Origin: Clostridia bacterium
Lineage (GTDB): Bacteria > Bacillota > Clostridia > Oscillospirales > Butyricicoccaceae
Direction of reading: 5' to 3'
NCBI GenBank assembly: GCA_017547995.1
Contig: JAFYNW010000183.1
Coordinates: 1-6,611 of the forward strand
DNA length: 6,611 nt
Part shown: positions 1 through 5,983 of the stretch, in pieces
How the letters are laid out: every line of letters begins with the position of its first letter
How positions within the stretch are numbered: the stretch's first letter is position 1
The notes under the pieces: model-generated
Told to the model about the DNA's origin: nothing
Databases searched by the model: none
The model's input: the letters and a program-made list of their open reading frames with translations, nothing else
Translations under genes and position numbers: made by a program

Positions 1-851
1 GCGAATGTCAGCGGCTGCTCCTTTTCTGCAACAACGCAGGCCCTGCCTTCACCCTCGGTGTCGTGGGCGTAGGACTTCTTGGCGACAGAAGGCTTGGGGT
101 GATTTTATATTCGGCACACGTGCTTTCAGCCATCCTCATCGGTATCCTTTTGCACAAGCTTTCACCCGGGCAGTTTGAAATGCCGACATCCATGCCACTC
201 CACAAATACAAGGATTCACGTGAGCAGTTTGAAAGCAGAGCATTCATCCCGTCCTTCATCTCGGCTGTAACGGGGGCGATGAGCGCCATGCTCAACGTCT
301 GCGCCTTCGTGATTTTCTTCGGCATTTTCGTGACGGTCCTGCACAAAAGCGGCATAATCGACACGATTTCCGCCCTTGTCACATGGATTTTCGGTGATTT
401 TCTTGCCGAAAAGGGACTGCTCAATGGAATAATAGCAGGATTTTTCGAGCTGACGGGCGGAATCTCGGCACTTACGGGCGCCGATATGCTGTCCTCAGTC
501 ATCACGTCAGGCTTTCTTCTTGGATGGGCAGGCTTGTCGGTGCATTTTCAGGCGATGACCTTCATTTCAAGGGCAAAACTGCGATGCATCGGCTATTTCC
601 CTGCGAAATTGTGCCAGGGATTACTCTCCTCGGCATTGCTCTGGCTTTATTTCAGGATATTCCCAATGTCGTCGGCCGTATTCTATACAGACTACCCATA
701 CTATCTGCTCAGTCCTGATTTATACGCAGGATTTCTGCGCGGCAACCTGATTCTTTCAGGATTTCTCATCATTTTCGCCCTTATATTCTATTTTTCTATT
801 GTTTTTTTCAACAAAATCGGCTATAATAGAAATGATAAGGAAATGCAGTGA
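1..851 (+). CDS. ylbJ: Sporulation integral membrane protein YlbJ-like, 5'-truncated by window edge
   Basis: This is the C-terminal 282 residues of a polytopic membrane protein. The frame is open from base 3 and ends at TGA 849-851. A GTG at 63 is possible as a start, but the upstream frame already encodes a family-like LLLFCNNAGPAF segment, so the true start lies outside the window. YlbJ proteins (nucleoside-recognition/Gate-type membrane family, about 400 residues) are made in the mother cell and are needed for resistant spores in Bacillus subtilis; the transported or sensed ligand is not known to me. Several hydrophobic segments are visible (for example the stretches encoded near 282-350, 420-540 and 740-815), along with FFELTGGI and GWAGLSVHFQ motifs typical of YlbJ/SpmA-like proteins. 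The C-terminus is short and charged (NRNDKEMQ). The next gene starts 27 bases downstream on the same strand, so co-transcription is likely. SpmA or another Gate-domain protein is the alternative. Confidence 0.8.
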   Translation, partial: ECQRLLLFCNNAGPAFTLGVVGVGLLGDRRLGVILYSAHVLSAILIGILLHKLSPGQFEMPTSMPLHKYKDSREQFESRAFIPSFISAVTGAMSAMLNVCAFVIFFGIFVTVLHKSGIIDTISALVTWIFGDFLAEKGLLNGIIAGFFELTGGISALTGADMLSSVITSGFLLGWAGLSVHFQAMTFISRAKLRCIGYFPAKLCQGLLSSALLWLYFRIFPMSSAVFYTDYPYYLLSPDLYAGFLRGNLILSGFLIIFALIFYFSIVFFNKIGYNRNDKEMQ

Positions 852-878
852 CCATTATGGCCACGGAAAGGAGACTCC

Positions 879-1094
879 ATGCTTTACGGCAAGAAAATTG
901 AGCCGAGATGTGCATACTGTGCCCATTCTCACAAAATCGACGATATAGACGTATTGTGCAAGCGCTTCGGCCCTGTTGATGGTGCATACCATTGCAGACG
1001 ATTCAAGTATGACCCACTCAAGCGTGAGTTTCCAAAACGCATCCAGCGTAAGAAAAAGGTTTTCACTCAGGCCGATTTTGATTTGAATATATAA
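879..1094 (+). CDS. Small four-cysteine protein, putative zinc ribbon, function unknown
   Basis: A 71-residue soluble protein. The ATG at 879 follows an AAAGGAG at 867-873 with a 5-base spacer, which fixes the start. Four cysteines at residues 11, 14, 27 and 39 (CxxC, then two spaced singles) suggest one metal site, probably zinc. The segment CRRFKYDPLKRE (39-50) followed by a basic stretch to about residue 60 (PKRIQRKKK) resembles a small conserved hypothetical protein that I recall from many Clostridia, with a CAYC motif and an HCRRFRYDPLKR core. No function is known to me. It sits 27 bases after the ylbJ-like gene and is followed 2 bases after its stop by a terminator, so it is the last gene of that transcript. 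Nucleic-acid or protein binding is possible but unsupported. Confidence 0.8.
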   Translation: MLYGKKIEPRCAYCAHSHKIDDIDVLCKRFGPVDGAYHCRRFKYDPLKREFPKRIQRKKKVFTQADFDLNI

Positions 1095-1096
1095 CC

Positions 1097-1122
1097 AAAG
1101 CCACCCAATCGGGTGGCTTTTT
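1097..1122 (+). terminator. Rho-independent terminator of the ylbJ-like/small-protein unit
   Basis: A perfect 10-bp stem, AAAGCCACCC (1097-1106) with GGGTGGCTTT (1111-1120), closes a 4-base AATC loop. The T run is 1118-1122. It starts two bases after the stop codon at 1092-1094. Confidence 0.9.
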
Positions 1123-1163
1123 CAATGCGATAAATCAGATTAAACGGGCGTCCCCACAATAAT

Positions 1164-1213
1164 GTAGGGACAAATCACGATTTGTCCGCGGGACATTCGT
1201 GAATGTCCCCTAC
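1164..1213. repeat. Double-hairpin dispersed palindromic repeat
   Basis: Two adjacent perfect palindromes: GGACAAATC/GATTTGTCC (1168-1187) and GGGACATTC/GAATGTCCC (1190-1209). Both are enclosed by an outer GTAGGG (1164-1169) / CCCTAC (1208-1213) pair that can form a three-way junction, although the outer pair shares bases with the inner arms. No ORF uses the segment. It resembles short non-coding repeats of the 'gtaggggacattc...' kind that I recall as multi-copy in clostridial genomes. Copy number cannot be judged from one window. Confidence 0.65.
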
Positions 1214-1227
1214 GTGCTTGTTCAAAC

Positions 1228-1260
1228 CGCAGGAGATTCTTCACTTCGTTCAGAATGACA
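1228..1260. repeat. Dispersed 'ATTCTTCACTTCG..CAGAATGACA' repeat
   Basis: The segment contains GATTCTTCACTTCGTTCAG followed by AATGACA, an imperfect palindrome (ATTCT...AGAAT). It matches a short repeat that recurs in many bacterial genomes and in spurious translations as 'CHSERSEES'; the - strand here indeed reads CHSERSEESPAV. It is non-coding. Recognition is from memory of the motif, not from a search. Confidence 0.65.
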
Positions 1261-1290
1261 GCATAGCGCTGTAACATTTTCAGACAAAAG

Positions 1291-1323
1291 AAAAATGTCC
1301 GGGTGAGGCGTCCGGACATTTTT
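1291..1323 (-). terminator. Terminator of the alcohol dehydrogenase gene
   Basis: A perfect 12-bp stem: AAAAATGTCCGG (1291-1302) pairs with CCGGACATTTTT (1312-1323) around a 9-base loop. On the - strand the stem ends in TTTTT followed by CTTTTG. It lies about 37 bases beyond the stop codon at 1361-1363. The A/T-flanked stem could also stop + strand transcripts. Confidence 0.88.
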
Positions 1324-1360
1324 CCCTGTAATAATATAAAAGAAGTATAAAAATGGGGTA

Positions 1361-2542
1361 CTAGAAATCAACTTCTGTGCCGTAGAATGTGCACTTGAAG
1401 AGCTTTTCCATCTGTTCTGGGTTGATGGAGCGAGGGTTGGAGCCTGTGCATGCATCGCCAACTGCGTGGAATGCGATTTCAGGAAGCTTTGCGAGGAATT
1501 CTTCTTCGTTTACGCCGAATTCCTTGATTGTCTTTGGAATACCGAGCTTTACGTTGAAATTATCAATCTTTTCAACGAGAGCGTTTACAAGAGCCTTTTC
1601 GCTCATGCCTGTAAGACCAACTCTTCTTGCGAGGTCAGCATATCTTCTCATTGCTTCAGGCTCGTGTGCGTTATACTTGATAACGTATGGGAGGTAGATA
1701 GCGTTTGCACAGCCGTGTGGAATATGGCCTGTGGAGAATGCAGCGCCTGTCTTGTGAGCCATGGAGTGAACGATGCCGAGGAGAGCATTTGTAAATGCCT
1801 GACCTGCGAGGCACTGAGCATAATGCATCTGTTCTCTGGAGCACTGGTCGCCGTTAAAGGAGAGTGGGAGATGGTCGAATACCATTTCTACAGCCTTTAC
1901 TGCGAGAGGGTCTGTGAATGGGCTGTTAAGTGTGGACACGTAAGCTTCGATAGCGTGTGTGAGAGCGTCCATACCTGTATATGCAACCTGAACTGCCGGG
2001 AGCTTTTCAACAAGCTGTGGGTCTACGATAGCAACGTCAGGTGTGATTTCATAGTCAGCGAGAGGATACTTGATACCCTTTGCATAGTCTGTGATAACGG
2101 AGAAAGCTGTAACTTCTGTTGCTGTACCGGATGTGGATGGGATAGCACAGAAACGAGCCTTTGTACGGAGTTTAGGGAATGAGAAAGGTGTGCAAAGTGT
2201 TTCGAAAGTTGTATCAGGATATTCATAGAATGCCCACATAGCCTTTGCAGCATCGATAGGAGAGCCGCCGCCGATGGAGATAATCCAGTCTGGCTGGAAT
2301 TCAGTCATAGCTGCTGCGCCCTTCATAACTGTTTCAACAGATGGGTCTGGCTCAACGCCTTCAAAGAACTTAACTTCCATGCCTGCTTCTTTAAGATATG
2401 CTTCTACCTTATCGAGGAAGCCGCCCTTTCTCATAGAGCTGCCGCCTGTTACAACGATAGCCTTCTTACCGGAAAGATTCTTGAGGTTTTCAAGAGCGTC
2501 CTTGCCGTAGTACATATCTCTGGGTAATGTAAATCTTGCCAT
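1361..2542 (-). CDS. Iron-containing alcohol dehydrogenase, NADPH-dependent butanol dehydrogenase type
   Basis: A 393-residue, full-length group III (Fe-ADH) enzyme that should reduce short-chain aldehydes to alcohols, or the reverse, in the cytoplasm. Its sequence closely resembles the NADPH-dependent butanol dehydrogenases of solvent-forming clostridia from the start (MARFTLPRDMYYGK) to the end (YGTEVDF). The N-terminal Rossmann-like part carries GGGSPIDAAK (91-100). The all-helical C-terminal part carries the metal ligands, by alignment to FucO: D192 and H196 (GMDALTHAIEA), H259 and H276 (HIPHG). The first family signature is at about 171-200. A glycine (G33) stands where NAD-preferring FucO has an aspartate, which fits NADPH, but this is inference. 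The start is set by AAAAAGGAGA at 2551-2560. The gene is monocistronic, with its own terminator; no convincing promoter was found in the 237-bp gap upstream. Likely role: disposal of reducing equivalents during fermentation. Substrate is unproven. Confidence 0.93.
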   Translation of the reverse strand: MARFTLPRDMYYGKDALENLKNLSGKKAIVVTGGSSMRKGGFLDKVEAYLKEAGMEVKFFEGVEPDPSVETVMKGAAAMTEFQPDWIISIGGGSPIDAAKAMWAFYEYPDTTFETLCTPFSFPKLRTKARFCAIPSTSGTATEVTAFSVITDYAKGIKYPLADYEITPDVAIVDPQLVEKLPAVQVAYTGMDALTHAIEAYVSTLNSPFTDPLAVKAVEMVFDHLPLSFNGDQCSREQMHYAQCLAGQAFTNALLGIVHSMAHKTGAAFSTGHIPHGCANAIYLPYVIKYNAHEPEAMRRYADLARRVGLTGMSEKALVNALVEKIDNFNVKLGIPKTIKEFGVNEEEFLAKLPEIAFHAVGDACTGSNPRSINPEQMEKLFKCTFYGTEVDF

Positions 2543-2683
2543 TTGCGATGTCTCCTTTTTATAGTATCAAGTCAGTATAATAACAATTTTAACCTATCAC
2601 ATTTGCTCCTTCATTTCAACATATAGTGAAAAAAGCAATAAAACTTGTGTTAAACTATTGGCAGAATCTTTCACCTTTTCAGC

Positions 2684-2695
2684 TTTATCGATAAA
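2684..2695. promoter_or_regulatory. 12-bp palindrome upstream of the alcohol dehydrogenase, possible operator
   Basis: TTTATCGATAAA is a perfect palindrome about 142-153 bases upstream of the alcohol dehydrogenase ATG, in an otherwise AT-rich non-coding gap. It could be a repressor or activator site, but AT-rich palindromes of this size also arise by chance. Confidence 0.25.
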
Positions 2696-2744
2696 TCAAA
2701 TTACACACCCTTGTTTCTATATTTTTCATCTATATTTCAGGGCA

Positions 2745-2772
2745 TAAAAAAGCCTCTGCATTTGCAGAGGCC
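2745..2772 (-). terminator. Terminator of the CarD-like gene
   Basis: GCCTCTGC (2752-2759) pairs with GCAGAGGC (2764-2771) around a tight four-base loop. On the - strand the stem is followed directly by TTTTTTAT. It lies 8 bases after the stop codon at 2780-2782. Confidence 0.9.
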
Positions 2773-2779
2773 TTTGTTT

Positions 2780-3268
2780 TTATACTTTTTTAACGGCAAG
2801 TCTGATAGTGGCCTGCACCTTGTCCTTAGGCATATCGAGAGCGACGGAAAGCTCACCGAAGAGCAGGTCCTCAGCCTTTTTGAGATATCTTTCGTCCACA
2901 AGCCCAAGCTTGCGTCTGTTTTTTTCGGCGTGGACCTTCTTATTATAAATGGACACAACGAGATAAAGCAGGTCGATGCACTGATAAGACTTGATTATTT
3001 TTTCATAGCGCTGTGAAAGCAACTGCACCTTATTTTCAAAGACAGGCTGAGCATCAACAGTGCACACCGAATCAAGAAGCCTTGCGGCCTCGTCCCTTTC
3101 GATGACCTCTCTTATATAAACCTTTGTGCTGAAAAGAGGCATATAAATAATTTCCTTCTGCCAGACCGGATGCAAAAGCTGATAATCCTTGCCGTCCATC
3201 TGCGTTATTTCGCCCACGCGGCAGACACCGCTTGCGCCATACACTATCAGGTCGCCTGTATGATACAT
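2780..3268 (-). CDS. CarD-family (CarD_CdnL_TRCF domain) transcriptional regulator
   Basis: A 162-residue protein of the CarD/CdnL family. The N-terminal Tudor-like RNA-polymerase-interaction domain (about residues 1-60) begins with the characteristic GDLIVYGASGVCRVGEI (5-21). The rest (about 61-162) is helical, including the family-like stretch LVDERYLKKAEDLLFGELS (123-141). CarD proteins bind the RNAP beta subunit and adjust open-complex stability at many promoters. The role of the short free-standing clostridial members is less well defined. The ATG at 3266-3268 has only a weak Shine-Dalgarno (GGACGG), suggesting modest translation. It is a single-gene unit with an extended -10 promoter upstream and a terminator immediately downstream. 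The N-terminal domain is shared with the repair helicase Mfd, but the small size excludes Mfd. Confidence 0.88.
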   Translation of the reverse strand: MYHTGDLIVYGASGVCRVGEITQMDGKDYQLLHPVWQKEIIYMPLFSTKVYIREVIERDEAARLLDSVCTVDAQPVFENKVQLLSQRYEKIIKSYQCIDLLYLVVSIYNKKVHAEKNRRKLGLVDERYLKKAEDLLFGELSVALDMPKDKVQATIRLAVKKV

Positions 3269-3313
3269 AAATTACCGTCCATTTCTGTCAATACGCCTAT
3301 ATCTCCGTTTATT

Positions 3314-3343
3314 ATTATAGCATATTTTGACAGAAAATGTAAG
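3314..3343 (-). promoter_or_regulatory. Extended -10 promoter for the CarD-like gene
   Basis: On the - strand, TGCTATAAT places a consensus -10 hexamer at 3319-3314 with a TGn extension. An 18-base spacer leads back to CTTACA at 3343-3338 (4 of 6 to TTGACA). Predicted transcription start is near 3307, giving a leader of about 39 bases. Confidence 0.6.
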
Positions 3344-3426
3344 TAAACATTTTGTAAACCAATAAATTTCGGCAATTTCGCATAAGGTTATGATACTACA
3401 TTTTGTATATCTTTTCGCGTTTTTGT

Positions 3427-4320
3427 TTACAAAGTACCAAATGTATTCTCCGCGATGTAGTCGATGACAGCGCGCATGCTCCTGGACAGCCATTTATTCT
3501 TGTGATAGATGAGCTGCTTCCAGATATCCGACTTCATGTCCTCCACCTCGATATATCTCAGCTTGCCCTCTCTGACCTTGCGCTCTGTGACAAACTCAGG
3601 CAGATAGGCAACGCCGATGCCCTTTTCCAGCATATTGGTGATAAGGTCTGTACGGCCGATTTCAACGATAGGCGTCACCTCAATCGAGTGCTTTGCCATA
3701 GCCTCGTCGAAGGAGTGACGGTAGCCCATACTCTGCTCGGTCAGGATAAACGGCAGGTCCTTCAGCTCGGTGAGCCTTGTCTTGCCACTTCTGACGTAAG
3801 GGGAATTCATACCCGTCACGATATTCATCTTTACCTGCACTTCCTTTGCGATGACGTAGTCGCTGTCGTACACGTGGTCGTCGAGGGTCATCATAAGGTC
3901 GGCTTCGTTTCTGTCCAGCATACCGAACATCGCCTTGGTGTCGGCAGTCTGGAAATTGAGGGAAATGTCAGGATATTTATTATGAAAGTCCTCGTAATGA
4001 GATTTTATAAAGTCCTCGCAGACAGAGTCCGAGCTGACTATGCGGATAAGCCCGTGGGGTACTGTCTCGCCACCCCAGTTTTCTGCAAGCTCGTCTGTCA
4101 GGCTTCGGATACGCACGGCATATTCAAGCAATTCCCTGCCCTTGTCTGTCAGGGTGATATTGTGGTTTATACGCTCAAAAAGCAGGCAATTCATCTCATT
4201 TTCCAGCTGTTTTATCTGAAAAGACACTGTCGACTGGGAATATCCCAGCACTTTTGCCGCCTTTGTAAAGCTCATAAGCTCGGCCACCTGCACGAAGGTG
4301 ATAAGATTTCGTATTTCCAT
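3427..4320 (-). CDS. LysR-type transcriptional regulator, divergent from the lyase
   Basis: A 297-residue, typical-length LysR-type regulator. The winged helix-turn-helix is at about residues 1-60, with the recognition region AAKVLGYSQSTVSFQIKQLE (21-40) followed by LLFERINHNITLTDKGRELL. The remainder (about 90-290) is the periplasmic-binding-protein-like effector domain. The start is supported by GGAGAG on the - strand (4325-4330), 5 bases upstream of ATG. It is transcribed divergently from the beta-eliminating lyase across 147 bases, the classic arrangement in which a LysR protein activates its neighbour and represses itself. A perfect T-N11-A palindrome lies in that gap. The effector is unknown; an aromatic amino acid or a breakdown product is a reasonable guess. 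No clear terminator was found between its stop and the CarD promoter. Confidence 0.93.
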   Translation of the reverse strand: MEIRNLITFVQVAELMSFTKAAKVLGYSQSTVSFQIKQLENEMNCLLFERINHNITLTDKGRELLEYAVRIRSLTDELAENWGGETVPHGLIRIVSSDSVCEDFIKSHYEDFHNKYPDISLNFQTADTKAMFGMLDRNEADLMMTLDDHVYDSDYVIAKEVQVKMNIVTGMNSPYVRSGKTRLTELKDLPFILTEQSMGYRHSFDEAMAKHSIEVTPIVEIGRTDLITNMLEKGIGVAYLPEFVTERKVREGKLRYIEVEDMKSDIWKQLIYHKNKWLSRSMRAVIDYIAENTFGTL

Positions 4321-4340
4321 TTTGCTCTCCTTTTGCTCTT

Positions 4341-4349
4341 ACAAGTCCA
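4341..4349 (+). repeat. ACAAGTCCA direct repeat, copy 1
   Basis: ACAAGTCCA overlaps the left edge of the LysR-type palindrome. An identical copy occurs at 4430-4438, so the pair brackets the lyase promoter. Confidence 0.5.
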
Positions 4350-4364
4350 TCGAAATTTTCGATG
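4348..4364. promoter_or_regulatory. LysR-type operator (T-N11-A palindrome)
   Basis: CATCGAAA-T-TTTCGATG is a perfect palindrome with 8-bp arms and contains T-N11-A (T4350 to A4362), the standard LysR-family box. Its centre (4356) lies about 65 bases upstream of the predicted lyase transcription start, the usual position of the LysR recognition site. It also lies 28 bases upstream of the lysR start, where binding would repress that gene. TCGAAA recurs as a half-site at 4423-4428. Confidence 0.75.
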
Positions 4365-4385
4365 ATGTATATCAAAACTTCTCGT

Positions 4386-4414
4386 TTGACTAATCGATGA
4401 TTTCATTATATAAT
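4386..4414 (+). promoter_or_regulatory. Sigma-A promoter of the lyase gene
   Basis: TTGACT (4386-4391), a 17-base spacer, then TATAAT (4409-4414): a near-consensus housekeeping promoter. Predicted start is near 4421, giving a leader of about 47 bases. Such a strong core suggests substantial basal expression, or tight control by the divergent LysR regulator. Confidence 0.8.
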
Positions 4415-4429
4415 AAAACCCGTCGAAAG

Positions 4430-4438
4430 ACAAGTCCA
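4430..4438 (+). repeat. ACAAGTCCA direct repeat, copy 2
   Basis: Identical to the copy at 4341-4349. It lies about 10 bases into the predicted lyase transcript, just after a GTCGAAAGAC segment that repeats the operator half-site TCGAAA. Confidence 0.5.
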
Positions 4439-4467
4439 ATAAATGACCCTAAGGAGATTTATATAAA

Positions 4468-5916
4468 ATGCCACAGATCAAGTTTTACAGCAGACCGGCT
4501 GTACCAATGGAAATGCACAAGGTAAAGATTGTGCAGCAGCTCAATCTTCTCCCAATCAGAGAACGCCTTGCAAAAATCAAGGAAGCCGGCTTCAATACCT
4601 TCATGCTTCACAACAAAGATATCTTCCTTGATATGCTGACAGACTCAGGCGTAAACGCAATGAGCGACAATATGCAGGCGGCTATGCTCCGTGCTGACGA
4701 CGCTTACGCAGGCAGTGAAACCTTCTTCCGTATGCGCGACAAGCTTGAGGAAATCTTCGGCATCGCAAACGTGCTTCCCGCACATCAGGGCAGAGCTTGT
4801 GAGCACATCATTGCTCAGCATTTTGTAAAGCCTGATTCCGTTGCCATTATGAACTACCACTTCACAACCTCCAAGGCTCACGTAACACGTCTTGGCGGCA
4901 GAGTTGAAGAGCTCATCAAGGACGAAGGCCTTGTAACAAAGAGCGACCTTCCATTCAAGGGCGATATCGACCTTGACAAGGTACGCGCTTGTATCGAAAA
5001 GGAAGGTGTGGAAAACATCTCCTACCTCCGCCTTGAAGCAGGCACAAACCTCATCGGCGGTCAGCCAATGTCATACGAAAATATGAAGGCGGCAACAGAC
5101 CTTGCCCGTGAATATGGCATCACAACTATCCTCGACGCTTCACTCTTGCAGGATAACCTTTACTTCATTAAGGTTCGTGAAGAATCGATGAAAGATAAAT
5201 CCATCCGCGAAATCACAAGAATGATTGCAGACCTCTTCGACATCGTCTACTTCTCAGCGAGAAAGTTCGGCTTTGCACGCGGCGGCGCAATCCTCGTCCG
5301 TGACGAAGCTCTCTTCCACGAAATGGAAGACCTTGTCACAATGTTCGAAGGCTTCCTCACATACGGCGGTATGTCCGTCAAGGAAATGGAAGCGATGATT
5401 GTCGGCTTCGATGAATCTATGGATATGGACGTTATTTCCCAGGGTCCTCAGTTCATCAACCACTGCGTAAACGCTCTCGATTCCCTCGGTGTTCCTGTTG
5501 TAACACCTGCAGGCGGTCTCGGCGCACACATCGATGCACGTCAGCTTATGAGCCACATCCCTGCTGAACAGTACCCTGCAGGCGCTCTCACAGCGGCTCT
5601 CTATCTCTGCGGCGGTATCAGAGGTATGGAACGCGGCACAATGTCTGAAGAACGCAACGCAGACGGCAGCGAACGCATCGCATCTGTCGAAATGATTCGT
5701 CTTGCATTCCCAAGACGCGTGTTCACACTCTCCCAGACAGAATACGTCATCGACAGAGTCAAGTGGCTTTGCGACCATAAGGACCTCATCGGCGGCCTCC
5801 GTTTCGTACACGAGCCAAAGACACTCCGCTTCTTCACAGGCAAGCTCGAGCCAATCGGCGACTGGCCTGAAAAGCTTATGGAAGCATACATCCGTGATTT
5901 CGGTGAAGATCAGTAA
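4468..5916 (+). CDS. Tyrosine phenol-lyase/tryptophanase-family PLP beta-eliminating lyase, divergent active site
   Basis: A 482-residue fold-type I PLP enzyme of the beta-eliminating lyase family, expected to cleave a beta-substituted L-amino acid into pyruvate, ammonia and the leaving group (phenol from tyrosine, indole from tryptophan). It aligns end to end with tyrosine phenol-lyase (TPL): LTDSGVNAMSD, DDAYAGSE, HQGRACE, DLPFKGDIDLDK, NLIGGQP and LRFFTGK. The PLP lysine is K266 (SARK). Residues matching the TPL phenol pocket are F45, F132, T133, M387, R389, F455 and F456; carboxylate binding fits R411. These favour TPL over tryptophanase. Oddly, positions equivalent to TPL R217 and H343 are leucines (L226, L351), K256 is R265, and the loop after the PLP lysine is rewritten and one residue shorter. 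It has an extra tail of about 20 residues. RBS AAGGAG is at 4451-4456, 11 bases before ATG. Databases may name it tryptophanase; the substrate is open. Confidence 0.87.
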   Translation: MPQIKFYSRPAVPMEMHKVKIVQQLNLLPIRERLAKIKEAGFNTFMLHNKDIFLDMLTDSGVNAMSDNMQAAMLRADDAYAGSETFFRMRDKLEEIFGIANVLPAHQGRACEHIIAQHFVKPDSVAIMNYHFTTSKAHVTRLGGRVEELIKDEGLVTKSDLPFKGDIDLDKVRACIEKEGVENISYLRLEAGTNLIGGQPMSYENMKAATDLAREYGITTILDASLLQDNLYFIKVREESMKDKSIREITRMIADLFDIVYFSARKFGFARGGAILVRDEALFHEMEDLVTMFEGFLTYGGMSVKEMEAMIVGFDESMDMDVISQGPQFINHCVNALDSLGVPVVTPAGGLGAHIDARQLMSHIPAEQYPAGALTAALYLCGGIRGMERGTMSEERNADGSERIASVEMIRLAFPRRVFTLSQTEYVIDRVKWLCDHKDLIGGLRFVHEPKTLRFFTGKLEPIGDWPEKLMEAYIRDFGEDQ

Positions 5917-5950
5917 AAAGCAAAATCCTTTCTCTTTTCCTTATATATTG

Positions 5951-5983
5951 AAAGAGCACCCTTTGTGGGTGCTCTTTTGTTTT
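5951..5983 (+). terminator. Terminator of the lyase gene
   Basis: An 11-bp perfect stem, AAAGAGCACCC (5951-5961) with GGGTGCTCTTT (5967-5977), a 5-base loop, then TGTTTT. It lies 34 bases after the lyase stop. The convergent DUF1540 gene ends 4 bases away on the other strand, so the hairpin may act in both directions, although the - strand has only a short T run. Confidence 0.9.

Noticed and set aside
1222..1461. A 79-codon - strand frame containing CHSERSEES
   Set aside because: The CHSERSEES word is a known spurious translation of a dispersed repeat, and the frame also overlaps the alcohol dehydrogenase in another frame and its terminator.
1466..2182. A 238-codon open frame on the + strand opposite the alcohol dehydrogenase
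   Set aside because: The composition is Cys-rich and low-complexity, there is no ribosome binding site, and the opposite strand encodes an unambiguous full-length Fe-ADH.
2561..2602. Possible alcohol dehydrogenase promoter (TATACT at 2579-2574, - strand)
   Set aside because: The -10-like hexamer is reasonable, but at a 17-base spacing the -35 would be ATGTGA (3 of 6) and there is no TGn extension, so the promoter is not supported.
2641..2656. Possible Rex redox-repressor site (TTGTGTTAAAC) upstream of the alcohol dehydrogenase
   Set aside because: It lacks the palindromic TTGTTAA-N4-TTAACAA form; only a degenerate half-site is present, too weak to call although Rex control of such genes is common.
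3403..4365. A 320-codon open frame on the + strand opposite the lysR gene, longer than lysR itself
   Set aside because: It is fully antisense to a clear LysR protein, its translation is rich in His/Leu/Cys with no recognisable domain, and it has no ribosome binding site or promoter. It is a shadow of codon bias.
5254..5811. A 185-codon open frame on the - strand inside the lyase gene
   Set aside because: It is antisense to a conserved enzyme, with no start signal and a biased Cys/Glu/Ala composition typical of antisense reading.
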